Part shown: one piece after another, positions 17,931-26,966 of the stretch
Layout of the letters: each line of letters begins with the position of its first letter
Position numbering within the stretch: the stretch's first letter is position 1
Origin: Allomyces macrogynus ATCC 38327
Lineage: Eukaryota; Blastocladiomycota; Blastocladiomycetes; Blastocladiales; Blastocladiaceae
DNA: 26,966 nucleotides
Direction: 5' to 3'
Assembly (NCBI GenBank): GCA_000151295.1
Contig: GG745356.1
Coordinates: 394,335-421,300, forward strand
Notes under the pieces: generated by a model
The model's input: the letters and a program-made list of their open reading frames with translations, nothing else
Database searches by the model: none
What the model was told of the DNA's origin: nothing
Position numbers and translations under genes: made by a program

Positions 17931-20004
17931 CTATTCGTAAAAATCAATCTGGCAGTGCGCTGGCTTGTTGGTGCGCTTGCTGACCGCGTGGAAGACAAAG
18001 CCCGACGGCCGCATCGTCACGTCCACAGTCACCGAATCGCGGTCGGCCGGGTTGTTGCATGGCGTCACCTCCACTTCGAAAGTGCCAACCTTCTTGCAGT
18101 CGCCCACGTCCGTGTATAGCGGATCTTCCTGCGCCGACACGTAGATCGGGAAGGTGGCCTCCGTTTGCGAGCACGTGGAGGGAAGAAATGTCTTTTTCGC
18201 GATCGGACCAGGAACCAACGTGTCGCCCCGGCGAATGATCACGCCAAAAGCCTTATTGACACGGTCGACGCCGTCAACGGACTTGACCAGCCGCTTTCCA
18301 AGGCGGTGGCGAGGACCATGAAGCGTCTCTGAGTAAACGGTGCGAGTTTCAATACCGTACGTGATGCGTGCGACGCGGTTGAGCAGCAACTCGGGGCGGC
18401 ATACTGGATGGTGGGCGGGTGTCAATACATGTCAGTCAGCTGGTGCGCATCCAGTACGGATGCGATCGTCGGACCTGCACGTACCGAAAATGGGCGCGCC
18501 CAACAAAATGGCTGATGCTCCGTTGGTGGTCACGACCAGCTTGGCCTTCTCATTTTGCAGCCGCTTGCGCAACTCGTTGACGAGGAACTTGGACTGCGAA
18601 AAGCCACCCACGCACAGAATATGCGCAATCTGGATCCCCTTGCTCGTGCAGGCGCTCAGCATCCGCACCACAAGCTGGTAGATCTGGTCAATAATATCTT
18701 GATACAGCATTCGAGCCGTCTCGTGCGTCAAGAAGAACTCGCCATCTTCAAACGTCGCACCGCCAGTGCCAGGCACCGGTTTGCCATCATCGTAGGGACA
18801 GGCTTTCAGCAAGGGTCGTGGCACCGTGACCGGAGAATGGAAATTGGGATCGTTCCCAAAGAACTTGACCTTGCACATTTCCCAACTGCCGCGGATTTTG
18901 GCCTTGATTTGGGGGCACTGTTCTACAATCTCGTCGTATTTTTTCGCGCCAATCGCGTCGCGGAACATTTTCAGGAAGGCAACGTCGAGCATAGTCGAGC
19001 CGCACGACGCACCAAGGCCGGGGACGAGCTCCTTGAATCCAGAGTCGCACGCGCATCGCGGTCAAGTCGACCGTTCCGCCACCTAGGGATCGCCGAGTCC
19101 CAGAGATAGTATGAGCGGGTGCAAATCAGCCGTTTGTGCGGATACTTGCAAAATTCTGGCATCAAGCCTTCACAGATGAACGTACCCATGTCGACGATGA
19201 GGACCGCATCGTCCTTCTTGATGAGCTTGCTCGACTGGGTCGACAACATTTCGTACAAGAGACCAGCCATGGGCTCCGAGCAGAAATCAAGCCGGTCCGA
19301 GTCGGGCGAGTAGATGAGGCCGGCCTTGAACATGGCCTGACGCATCTTGTGATTCGCCGCGTCCGACCACATGGCAGGCACTGTCAGGCACCAGCGAACA
19401 TGGTACGGGTTCCATTCCCTGATCGAAAATCAAAACGCTAATTAGTTGAACAATCAATCAGCCTGTATGCCAGAGACTCAAGACCGTACTCGCTCGGATT
19501 CAAGTGTTCCAGGAAGGCCTGGATCTCACGCGCCATTACCTTCAGATAGTCAGCAATCACGTCCACCTCCGATTTGCCTAGTGCCTTGAGCTTATCCATG
19601 GCCGGATCCGTATGCTTGCGCGAATCGTCGAGAAACAGCTTGAACCGATCAATGTAAATGTACTGGTTCTGGGCGTCGCTGGGCATGTCCATGTATTTCT
19701 TAAGCGCCTGGTTACCCCACGTGTCGAGTTCTCCATTATCGCAGCGGTAGAGCAGCGCCGTGTGCGTTTTCGGATACGGATCCGCGGCGCCTGGCCACTG
19801 CGTCTTGAACTTGATATGGTGCTCGAGGTGTATGCGCTGTAACGCCGCCAGGTCGGCAGCACTCTTGTCGTGGTTGAGCGCGTCGGGGAACGAGCGGTCG
19901 GAGATGGCAAACCCAGAATGACTGGTCCCGAAATCAATCGCTATTTGGTGCCGCAGCGGGTACGCGTTCTCGACATTCACAGGACGCGAGAGATCTTGGC
20001 CCAT
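17931..20004 (-). CDS. HSP70L-3: HSPA12-type HSP70-like ATPase with a frameshift in exon 3
   Basis: Exons 20004-19490, 19418-19186, 19082-18485 and 18403-17931 follow the intron positions and phases of its two paralogues. Introns are 71, 103 and 81 bp. Exon 3 is 598 nt where both siblings have 600. The frame breaks at about 19047, just after GGTVDLTAMRV, and resumes as DSGFKELVPGLGASCGSTML. As written, the protein would be cut after roughly 260 residues, losing the adenosine-binding half and the C-terminal exon. Everything downstream is otherwise open and conserved (CVGGFSQSKFL, CRPELLLNRVARITYG), so the lesion is recent or a consensus error. The N-terminus MGQDLSRPVNVENAYPLRHQ pairs it with HSP70L-2. 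Unlike the other two it has no divergent partner gene. Confidence 0.82.
19291..19422 (-). repeat. Conversion-like tract, exon 2 of HSP70L-3
   Basis: This is the counterpart of 14537-14668, with one mismatch in 132 bp. It spans the exon 2 acceptor and most of the block encoding VPAMWSDAANHKMRQA. Confidence 0.8.
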
Positions 20005-20300
20005 GGTGCACTTTATTGGTCGGCCTGGTGCGAGAGAGGGGCTGGGAGGGAGTGGCCGGAGCGACGTCCTTGACGGAGGGTCGTGGCGGTGCTCGCTATT
20101 TAATCTCTCCTCTGGCATCACCCCCCAAGTCGACATATTCCTGCTTCACGGCTCACTGACGTGGAACTCTCTGCCTCATCAAGAAAACGGACGCGGTCTT
20201 GGTTCTGGCGTGGACCGATGGGAACACCTCCACAACTCAGTATTCATTCCACGTCACAACCGGTGGCAGCGAACCAGAAACGCGGAGGAGACCAACTCAG
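20005..20300 (-). promoter_or_regulatory. Upstream region of HSP70L-3
   Basis: On the minus strand ATTAAATAG (plus coordinates 20096-20104) lies about 95 bp before the ATG, equivalent to the boxes of the other two HSP70-like genes. TGACGTGGAA occurs at 20157-20166 and its reverse TTCCACGTCA at 20247-20256, so the two copies face each other across about 80 bp. No partner-family gene starts upstream. Confidence 0.6.
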
Positions 20301-20958
20301 CCGACTCTGACCTCCGTCCTGCACGTCGTCCGCAGCGCGAAGCAGATGCTGCGATAAAAATGGACTTTTGCATTCGTCCGTGCAGGTGTGGGGTGAAGTG
20401 GACGTGGGGTGAAGTGGACGAGCGCCAAACAAGCATCGAGAGTGGTGAGTTCATGCTCGATTGAAATGCAACCCTGGCCACACGCTCATCTGAAGTATTG
20501 TCTTGGCATATCACACCATGCGTCTTCCTTGATCCATGGTGGTCTGATGCCACGCTGATGCTCCTCTGTCGCGCCGTGATCTTCATTCGGCCTTGCTTCT
20601 CGAGGTGGAATCGCAAAATTGTCCATAGTGACGATGCGCTGGTGCGCAACCATTCCCACCTTCACTTCGTACCATGGTCCCCACACAATATCAGCAACAG
20701 TGCTAGCTGCAGCTCGTCATTGCTGACGATCGCTCGACGCGCTCTTGCACAGCCTCTGCTGCGGCCGATTCCTCTGTGTGCTGGCCCCAATGACGCGTCG
20801 TTGGACAAAGATGATGTTGAGCGACATCCCCATCGCCAAATCCTGGCCCTTCATTTCTACGCCAGCATGTTGGGAACGCCGGACGGATCCCGTCCGAACG
20901 CACCCGCAATGCAACCATCCACCCAATCCAAATCAAATGCGACTTTTCCTTCCTTCCT
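20301..20958. other. Intergenic region, unassigned minus-strand open frame
   Basis: The region lies between the HSP70L-3 promoter and the NIT2 stop. A minus-strand frame from about 20713 to 20486 encodes VADIVWGPWYEVKVGMVAHQ and about 45 further residues ending at PRQYFR. It looks protein-like, but I do not recognise it and see no convincing upstream exon or start. It may be NIT2 3' UTR sequence or a gene fragment. Confidence 0.3.
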
Positions 20959-21909
20959 TCATTCGCGCACGGCCTTGACCACATCATTATACAAATCCCA
21001 CCGCTTCTGGCTGCGCACCGGAATCTGCTCGCGGAACGCACTCACCACCTCCGGGTCCACATCCGCGACAACCGTCCCCTCCCCCGCGCCCGCATCCACG
21101 ACCACCGTCCCACGCGGATCGACCACCATCGAGTGCCCGTACGCTACGTACCCCGCGCCCTCATCCCGCGCTGGCGAGCACAGGGCCACATAGCACTGGT
21201 TATCGACCGCGCGCGCACGCGCCAGTATTTCCCAGTGCAGTGGGCCCGTAGTCATGTTGAACGCGCCCGGGAAAATGAGAATGTCGGCGCCCGCGCGCGA
21301 CATGGCAAGCGAGAGTTCCGGGAACCGGATGTCGTAGCAGATGGCGATACCGAGAACTCCCAAGGGGGTTGGCACGGTCGTGATTTTGGGGCCAGGGGAC
21401 AGGACGAGCGATTCCTTGAAGGTGATTTTCCCGGGGACGTCGATGTCGAACAGGTGCGCTTTGCGGTGGATGTCGAGGAGCGTGCCTATCGGGATCCCGA
21501 TTTACGTGAGGAGGAGAGTGGACACCAACGACGACACCAAGCGGGATCCATCACAGCGCGTACCTTCTGGCGACCACACCGTACACGTATTGAAAAACTT
21601 CCCCTCGTTGGCGCGTTCCGGAATCGACCCGCCCACGAGGTACACGCCCGCGTCTTTCGCGGCTGCGGCCAGCGCCTGGCACGATTCGCCGGAGGGCACG
21701 TCCTCGGCGTAGGCCGCAAAGTGCTGCGTGCCATACGGAGAGTTAAAGCATTCCGGGAGCACGACGACGTTCGCGCCCTGCTGTGCGGCGGCAAGGATCG
21801 AGGTGCGCGCGCGCGTCAGGTTGGCGGTCTTGTTGGACGAGACGGCCAGCTGGATCAGCGCGATCCGGAAGGCGCGTAAGGCAGTGGGGGTCGCGGACGC
21901 GGCGGTCAT
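20959..21909 (-). CDS. NIT2: Omega-amidase NIT2 (carbon-nitrogen hydrolase family)
   Basis: This enzyme hydrolyses alpha-ketoglutaramate and alpha-ketosuccinamate to the 2-oxo-acids plus ammonia, closing the glutamine and asparagine transamination pathways. Exons 21909-21564 and 21485-20959 with a 78-bp GT-AG intron give 290 residues, the usual length for the family. The nitrilase catalytic residues are Glu53 (VVLPECF), Lys124 (LLDIHRKAHLF) and Cys165 (GIAICYDIRFPE). SPARDEGAGYVAYGHS and the HWEILARARAVDNQ helix are typical of the NIT2 subgroup rather than NIT1. No clear organelle presequence is seen from the ATG at 21909; the frame is open further upstream, so a longer N-terminus cannot be excluded. 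It is divergent from IFT25. Confidence 0.93.
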
Positions 21910-22267
21910 GATTGGACTTGGGTGGACTGGTGAGGTTGGCGCGGCGCGGTAACGGGTCGGGCGCGGCGCTGGGGAGCAGATGAGCAGCGCGCTGGTCGAT
22001 CGCGAGCCAGTACGACGCGCGAGGTGCAAGTCGCGGTCAGCGAGGAGGGGTTCAAACGCGGCAAGTCCGAGCTGTTGGCCGAGTGAGCGGCGCAGCACGG
22101 TGCGGTGGGCCGCGACTCGTGCTGCGATGGCCGTGACGGATCCATCACGCCATGCTCCACCGCACGCGACGATCTGCCCCAGTTTCCCCGTCGACAGCGG
22201 CTGCTCGCAGGCACTAAACCAGCTGCATCAATCCGCACCCAACTCGATCGCGAATCCAGCCACCGCA
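21910..22267. promoter_or_regulatory. Divergent promoter between NIT2 and IFT25
   Basis: This is a 358-bp gap between two outward-facing start codons. It is GC-rich, and I see no TATA box and no TGACGTGG motif. Confidence 0.35.
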
Positions 22268-22814
22268 ATGAACCGCACCCAACCGCTCGCCTCCCCGCGC
22301 GTCGTCTTTGCCAGCTCGCAAGACGACCGGTTCCCGCCAGCCAACATGCTCGATGGGTGCGCGCCCGCACCCACCCACCCACCCACCGACGCACACCGTT
22401 CTGATGCCACGAATTGTCGACAAACAGAAATCCGCGCACTTTCTGGTCCTCGACGGGCCTGTACCCGCAAGACCTGATCATCGAACTCGACCCGCCCGCG
22501 ACCCCGGCGAAATTCGTCGTGCACACGGCCAAAGTCAAAGCGCTCTCGGTCGCTGCATGTCCCGCCGGCGCATTGGATACGGCGACCGGTGGTGGCGAGT
22601 TGGATCCGTTTGATACGCTGGTTGCGATTGGTACGATGACGGTGAGCACCAGACAGGCCGCGTTTCTCAATCGAGTTGCATTCCAGATTTACCAGAGAAC
22701 AATGCGGCGACGGCGATTCCGCTCAAGCTGTCGCGCGCCGTATCGCATGTGCGGGTGACGTTGAGTGAAGGGTATAGTGATTACTGCGCCGTGTTTAGCG
22801 CCGTCTTGGAGTAG
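22268..22814 (+). CDS. IFT25: Intraflagellar transport protein IFT25 (HSPB11 homologue)
   Basis: IFT25 is a small subunit of IFT complex B that pairs with IFT27 in trains moving along the flagellar axoneme. Exons 22268-22356, 22428-22630 and 22687-22814 give 139 residues, the size expected for this family. After VVFASSQDDRFPPANMLDG the splice restores GNPRTFWSSTGLYPQDLIIE, the calcium-associated loop and first strands of the galactose-binding-like jelly roll typical of HSPB11. Intron 1 (71 bp) carries a CCCA repeat. Intron 2 (56 bp) uses a GTACGA donor; the acceptor could be at 22686 or 8 bp downstream with a changed phase, and the choice made here keeps DLPENNAATAIP in frame. The gene implies a flagellated life stage. 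It is divergent from NIT2 and convergent with NDUFA8. Confidence 0.85.
22369..22387 (+). repeat. Short tandem (ACCC)n repeat in IFT25 intron 1
   Basis: Four full ACCC units and a partial fifth lie inside the 71-bp intron. It is a possible length polymorphism. Confidence 0.9.
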
Positions 22815-23119
22815 CATGATGGTGACGGTGCGATGAAGGAGAGACTGTGCATGGGAGAGTGACTCGTGGCAAGAAATGATTCGTTTTGCCTTCATTGGGC
22901 GCATTGTCAAAAGCAAGAGCGAGCGGATTCAGCAAGATGCAGCAGGACTGTGAACCTCAGTCAGCCGTGGTGCGCGCGGAATCAATGCAGCAAAATACAA
23001 AGTGCGTAAGGCGACGGAACTGGTACGATCGATCACGGACACCTGCTAATAATGTATTACTCTGTTTGGTGGGGTCGGGGGCCCGCGGGGGTGGGAGCAG
23101 CAAAACCGGACAAGCGCGC
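22815..23119. other. Shared 3' region of convergent IFT25 and NDUFA8
   Basis: These 305 bp lie between two stop codons facing each other. I see no gene, repeat or hairpin in the stretch beyond what 3' UTRs would occupy. Confidence 0.5.
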
Positions 23120-23704
23120 TCAGTAGTCGAAAATGGGCCTCGACTTGAGGTGGATCGGCTCTTCGCCCTTCGGGGTATCCGGGATGTGCTTCGAGAGGCC
23201 CTTTTGTTTCGACAAGAATTCGGTGAGCGGTGCGCAGAACAAGAGCCGGTCGGGAGTTGAGGAAATGAAAACACACCAGCTTGTCAAAGACGCACTGGTT
23301 GAAAGCGCGCTCCTCGGCGCGGCACCGGTTCAGTTCGTGGTTCTTGTTGTCGAGACAGGTCCAGTGCGCCTTGAACTGCTCGCCGCAGTTGGCCTTGAGC
23401 TTGGCGAGGCTATTTGCGGGAGCCGATCAGCGCCCGATCCTCACCGTGCCTGCATCGCAGCAAAGAAAACGCACAGGTCGATGGTGCAGCGCGTGACCTT
23501 GCGGCCCTCCTTGAGGCAGTGGCGCGGGTCGGCGTTCTCGGCCTTGCACAGCATGAAATCCTCGTTGTACTCCTTGCAAAAGGCGCCAATGAAGAAGGCG
23601 GCCGAGGTGAGCGGTGCCGACGACGCGCCGACCTCCGGGAACGAGGCGCCGGGCTGCGTGTAGGTGCCGCGCGAGAAGAGCGGCGTGTTGTCCGGGTTGC
23701 TCAT
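23120..23704 (-). CDS. NDUFA8: NADH:ubiquinone oxidoreductase subunit NDUFA8 (19-kDa, twin CX9C)
   Basis: This is a supernumerary complex I subunit on the intermembrane-space side, imported and oxidised by the Mia40 pathway. Exons 23704-23475, 23409-23277 and 23200-23120 (introns 65 and 76 bp, GT-AG) give 147 residues. There are four CX9C segments in two pairs: CKEYNEDFMLC with CLKEGRKVTRC, and CGEQFKAHWTC (made next to intron 1) with CRAEERAFNQC. The spacing and the DPRHCLKEGRK context identify NDUFA8 rather than other CHCH proteins. The end IHLKSRPIFDY agrees with the family's Pro-containing tail. No presequence is seen, as expected. This is the second complex I-related gene in the window after NUBPL. 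It is divergent from ERF4. Confidence 0.93.
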
Positions 23705-24383
23705 GGTCGGTCGGTTGGTCGGCAGCTGGCTACATGAGGCCGGGCCGGGTGGGTTGGCGGGGCGGGGGGGCCGAGATCGCATCGGCGCGGGCGTTAGCGA
23801 GGCAGTTGAAGCATGGCGGTGGGTTTGCAGCGAGTCCGCGGTGAGCGCGCACCAGGTCGAGACGGCGGCGGGCGGGGCGCGATGGACCGACTTGGTGGTG
23901 GTGCAAGCTCAAAGCGCGCGCGCAAGGCCAGGGCCGCCAGGCGCCAGGTGGGGTCACGTTTCGGCGATGCAAGTGGTGGCAGTGTCCCCGCACGCGAGTC
24001 TCGCCGCGGTGGGCGGCCGGGGGGCACCGCAGCACGTGGGCGACGCGTGCCTGGCAGGCCACCGCAAGCGTTGCGGTGTGCGTCGTCGCGGTGTGTGCGT
24101 CGTGCTGCGCCGGCCTGACCAATGCGGGGCCGGCCATCGAGCACGACCACGGCGACGGCGAGCGCACCGGCCCAACCTTGCCGCCGCACCGCATCCTAAC
24201 CGCCTGCATTGCACGCGCACGGCTCTCGCCTCACACACGGCGCGCCATGGGCCCGAGCCCACCACGGCGCCCACCAACAATCCACCAACAACCTTGAATC
24301 CGAGCGCGCCCCATCGCCCGGCCCGGGACCCCGTCAACGCAACCTTGTCATACTGCCAGTCATTCCACTACCCGCCGCTGGCC
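23705..24383. promoter_or_regulatory. Divergent promoter between NDUFA8 and ERF4
   Basis: This 679-bp gap is very GC-rich. Long open frames cross it on several strands, but they have biased Arg/Pro/Ala composition and no family resemblance. I see no TATA box or shared motif. Confidence 0.35.
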
Positions 24384-26246
24384 ATGGCGACGCAGCAGCC
24401 CGACTACCCGCCCACCGTCCACCTCGGCACGCGCCGGCCCGTCACCCCCGACGCCGCGCGCAGACGCCGTGCCGTCGTTCGCGCCCCTGGGTCGACTACG
24501 ATCACAACTGTGCACCAGGCCCCCCCAGTCCCGCGCGCCGACGCTCCACCGCCGCCGCCCGCCAGCCTCGCGCTGCCCCCTGCGTCCTACCCGTGGCTCA
24601 CGCCGCCGCCACTCTTCACGTCCACGTCGACGAACCCGGACCACCACGGCGGCGCGCACCCGCCCGTGCTCCCGTTCCCGTACCCCCCGCTCCCGCCGCC
24701 GCCACCCGCCCCCTCGGCCGTGACTGGCGGGCCCTCACTGAGCCTCTCGGCCGGGTCCACGCTCGCCAACAACAACAGCAGTGCCGCGAGCCTGACTTTA
24801 CCCGCGCTCACCGACCTCGGCGGCAGCACGCCGCTACATCCGCTGGCACCACGCGGACCACGCTCCACATCAACCCCTGCCGTGATCCCGCTCGTCTCTC
24901 GCCCGAAAACACCCGGAGGCATCCCGCCCCCCGTTCCGACCAAGGACGCGCACTGGGTCGCTCCCGCACCGGATATCGCGCGGTACCATTCAGCTCCGAC
25001 CGTGCCACGCGTCGCGACGGGCTCGCCCGACCGCCGCTTGGTCCCTGCGCGCGACCACGTCCGGATTATGCGCACGGGCACGCCGCCGTTACCGCGACCG
25101 ACGTTACCAAGTCCACGACACGACGACGAAGACGACGACGAAGGCGACGACGACGACGCCGACGTTTCCGCGATGCCCGCCATTTCCTCCTCCTTTCCCA
25201 CACGGTCCGCCGCCGACGAGCGTGCACGGCTCATGCACCCTGGGAGTGTTCCACCTTCCAGCATCCCACCCGCCGCGGAAACCCCCGCGCCCTCGCCAGG
25301 ATACGGCGACTTCCGCACTGGAACTCGCCATGATGGCCAATGCCGCCGTCGCCACGTCGGGCCCCTCGGCGCCGACCTCCGACACGTCGACCGCTGTGGC
25401 CCCGGCCGTGCCCGACTACGCCCTGCGCGTGCCCGTCGTCTACCGATGGACGTTCCACGACCTCGCCTCCCCCGCACATTATGCGGGAGGGTGCGTCCCG
25501 TTCACGTTGCCCATGTACCCGCACGCGCCGCCCACCTTGGTCCCCGTCCGACCGCGCACGTTCCGGCTCGACCGCGACTGGTCTCGGTCCGGCGAACACC
25601 CGAGTTTCAGGAAATTGTCGACGGTGTTTGGCGAGATGGCCGCGACCTTAGATGAGATAAGGGCCGGGGCGTTAGCGGCGGCGCCCGCAGGAATGTCCGC
25701 GCACGCGGTCCAGTTGGCCAAGGTCGTCGCGAAACACCTGGGGCATCCGTCGCTGTTTGGCGATGGGAATGGGTCGGCGGTCGGGTCGAGCAGTTCCGTG
25801 TCGGGCCGGCCCGAGGACGATTACGTGAAGGATGTGGACGATGCGGTGGAGAGGATTAATGGGATGTTGTTGCATGGGGATCGGGTGAGTAGGAGAGGGG
25901 TGTTGGATACGGTGCTGGGGGTTCTGACGGGGTGGGCGCACCATTTGTGTTTGCCGGTGCCGTACGAGTCGGTGCGTGTTCTCTTGACGGGGCGGAGAGG
26001 AACTGAATGGATGGCTGACGCGATCGCCACGTTTTCTAGGTCGTCGACGAGGTGGAACGGTTCCTCGACCGCGTCAACACCAAGCTGTTCCACCCAAGGA
26101 AACTGCACCTGCGCAACCCGTTTGATAATGGGCTCATGTTTGTGCGTTTGGCCGCGTCCCTCTCTCTTTCTCCGCTCGATCCGACTGCAACTCACGCGTT
26201 TTTCCCTCTTTCGGCGTAGCTGGAAATTGAAGTCCTCGACCGATGA
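24384..26246 (+). CDS. ERF4: ERF4/GOLGA7-type palmitoyltransferase cofactor, one frameshift
   Basis: ERF4-family proteins stabilise the DHHC enzyme Erf2 that palmitoylates Ras at the ER/Golgi. Exons 24384-25971, 26040-26141 and 26220-26246 have introns of 68 and 78 bp. Residues 1 to about 310 are Pro/Ser/Ala-rich with a run of Asp/Glu near 246-259. The ERF4 core starts near VPVVYRWTFHDL (about 348) and continues with DYVKDVDDAVERIN, LDTVLGVLTGWAHHL, VVDEVERFLDRVNTKLF and the conserved end LRNPFDNGLMFLEIEVLDR. The first exon is 1588 nt, one base too many. The frame changes between about 25300 and 25330 and no GT-AG intron explains it. Alternatively translation starts at the ATG at 25330, giving a core-only protein of about 256 residues. 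The total would be near 571 residues, long for the family because of the N-terminus. Confidence 0.8.
25119..25164 (+). repeat. GAC-rich triplet repeat encoding an acidic run
   Basis: Imperfect GAC/GAA triplets inside ERF4 encode about a dozen Asp/Glu residues in a row, broken by one Gly and one Ala. Such tracts change length easily by slippage. Confidence 0.85.
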
Positions 26247-26550
26247 CTCCGCTTGCTTGCCCCGTTCCCGGTCGCTCCTCTGTTCTTGAAATCGTGTGAT
26301 TTGGCCGTGCTGGCCGCGTGCCGTTGCGCTGTCGTGCCGTGCCGCAATCCCCTCCCACCTGTCCATTTGTCTGCTGCCTCTCCCCTTTCTCTTGCCTACC
26401 CGCGATGCCCTTTTTGCCCAAACACCTTTCTCTTCTCGCGCCGTGCGCTTTCTCCACCACCCCATCCCCTTCTGGTATTGCGAGTCTCTCAATCCCCAAT
26501 CGAATGCAATCCGTTCACTCCACCATTTCGCAGTCCCACCTCGCGCGCGT
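26247..26550. other. Shared 3' region of convergent ERF4 and cyclase genes
   Basis: These 304 pyrimidine-rich bases (plus strand) lie between two stop codons facing each other. No gene is recognised. Open frames crossing the stretch have no family resemblance. Confidence 0.5.
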
Positions 26551-26966
26551 TCAGTCCCACCGCCACAGTCCATCCCACTCAACCGGCACCATCCCCGGCT
26601 CCTCGACCGCGCGGCGGCACCGATCAATCATGACCGCGGCGGGCCCGTCGTCGGGCATCAACGACTTACATTTCCGGAAATACGTGAGCGCCGCATCAAA
26701 GTTGCGTAACCGGTACTCGCCGAGTCCGAGTTCGTAGCAGATAAAACCCGTGCGCCGGTCGTTGTCCAGCATCTGGTTGACTGCGGCGATCACGTCGTAG
26801 ACGGGGGTCAAGGGCGGCGGTGCGGGCACGTCGCCGTCGTCCGAGGTGCTAGAGGACGCGGCGCTGCCGGGCATCGAGACCAAGTCGACTTCGCGTAATT
26901 CGTAGTACCGCTTCGCGCACTCGTGTGTCGCCGCGTCCATCAATAGCGGCGCGCCGTAGACACGCG
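26551..26966 (-). CDS. Class III adenylate/guanylate cyclase, C-terminal fragment with TPR-like tail
   Basis: The frame is open to the window edge and ends at 26551, so only the last about 138 residues are visible. RVYGAPLLMDAATHECAKRYYELREVDLVSMPG matches the end of the class III cyclase catalytic domain, where a final strand and Arg-rich segment precede a short linker. A Ser/Asp/Pro linker follows. Then comes GFICYELGLGEYRLRNFDAALTYFRKCKSLMPDDGPAAVMIDRC, a TPR-like helical pair, and an end VEWDGLWRWD like the WDG-containing tails of many such cyclases. Catalytic residues lie outside the window, so ATP or GTP preference cannot be judged. Soluble and rhodopsin- or membrane-linked forms are both possible. 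Confidence 0.75.
   Translation of the reverse strand, partial: RVYGAPLLMDAATHECAKRYYELREVDLVSMPGSAASSSTSDDGDVPAPPPLTPVYDVIAAVNQMLDNDRRTGFICYELGLGEYRLRNFDAALTYFRKCKSLMPDDGPAAVMIDRCRRAVEEPGMVPVEWDGLWRWD

Noticed and set aside
20486..20713. Minus-strand frame with VWGPWYEVKVGMV
   Set aside because: It is protein-like but has no start, no acceptable upstream exon and no recognised family. It is kept only as a note in the intergenic entry.
23664..24383. Upstream continuation of the ERF4 frame
   Set aside because: It is GC-driven open sequence with Arg/Pro/Ala bias that overlaps the NDUFA8 start region. The ATG at 24384 has a good context.
1..26966. tRNA, rRNA, CRISPR arrays or transposon ends
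   Set aside because: No cloverleaf, rRNA-like or regularly spaced repeat was seen. The inverted repeat carries host-type genes and no transposase, so it is not treated as a mobile element.

Overview
The window reads as nuclear DNA of a zoosporic (flagellated) fungus, most likely of the Blastocladiomycota type. Most protein genes are split by short GT-AG introns of 56-103 bp. They include fungal housekeeping genes (NUBPL/Ind1, NDUFA8, omega-amidase, an ERF4-type Ras palmitoylation cofactor), a flagellar gene (IFT25/HSPB11) and a class III nucleotide cyclase tail. The clade is inferred from this gene mix; no rRNA or other marker is present.

Layout. (a) 1-2588 and 9099-11686 are two arms of an essentially perfect 2.59-kb inverted repeat. 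Each arm holds exons 1-3 of an HSP70-like (HSPA12-type) gene and its divergent promoter. (b) Between the arms: a truncated 'partner' gene stump, a probable HSPA12-like N-terminal scrap, NUBPL (minus), a membrane-anchored GH26 glycosidase (plus) and the intact partner gene 1 (minus). (c) 9200-20300 is a cluster of three HSPA12-like genes, called here HSP70L-1 (plus), HSP70L-2 (minus) and HSP70L-3 (minus, frameshifted). They share intron positions and phases. Two of them are transcribed divergently from members of a second family that I do not recognise (partner 1, 718 aa predicted; partner 2, 493 aa). (d) 20959-26966 is ordinary dense genome: NIT2, IFT25, NDUFA8, ERF4 and the C-terminus of a nucleotide cyclase.

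Main point of interest. The HSP70-like/partner head-to-head module occurs twice intact and once as a broken duplicate. All three HSP70-like upstream regions carry the decamer TGACGTGGAA, which contains the TGACGTGG core known in animals as the ATF6/XBP1 unfolded-protein element and is CRE-like. This suggests a co-regulated, stress-responsive chaperone-like module that is expanding locally by duplication and gene conversion. The function of the partner family is unknown.

Caveats. Four otherwise well-conserved genes (NUBPL, GH26, HSP70L-3, ERF4) each contain one small indel that breaks the frame. Consensus sequencing errors are at least as likely as real decay. The window begins inside intron 3 of the left HSP70-like copy, so the left arm may be a contig end, and an assembly artefact has to be excluded for the inverted repeat.
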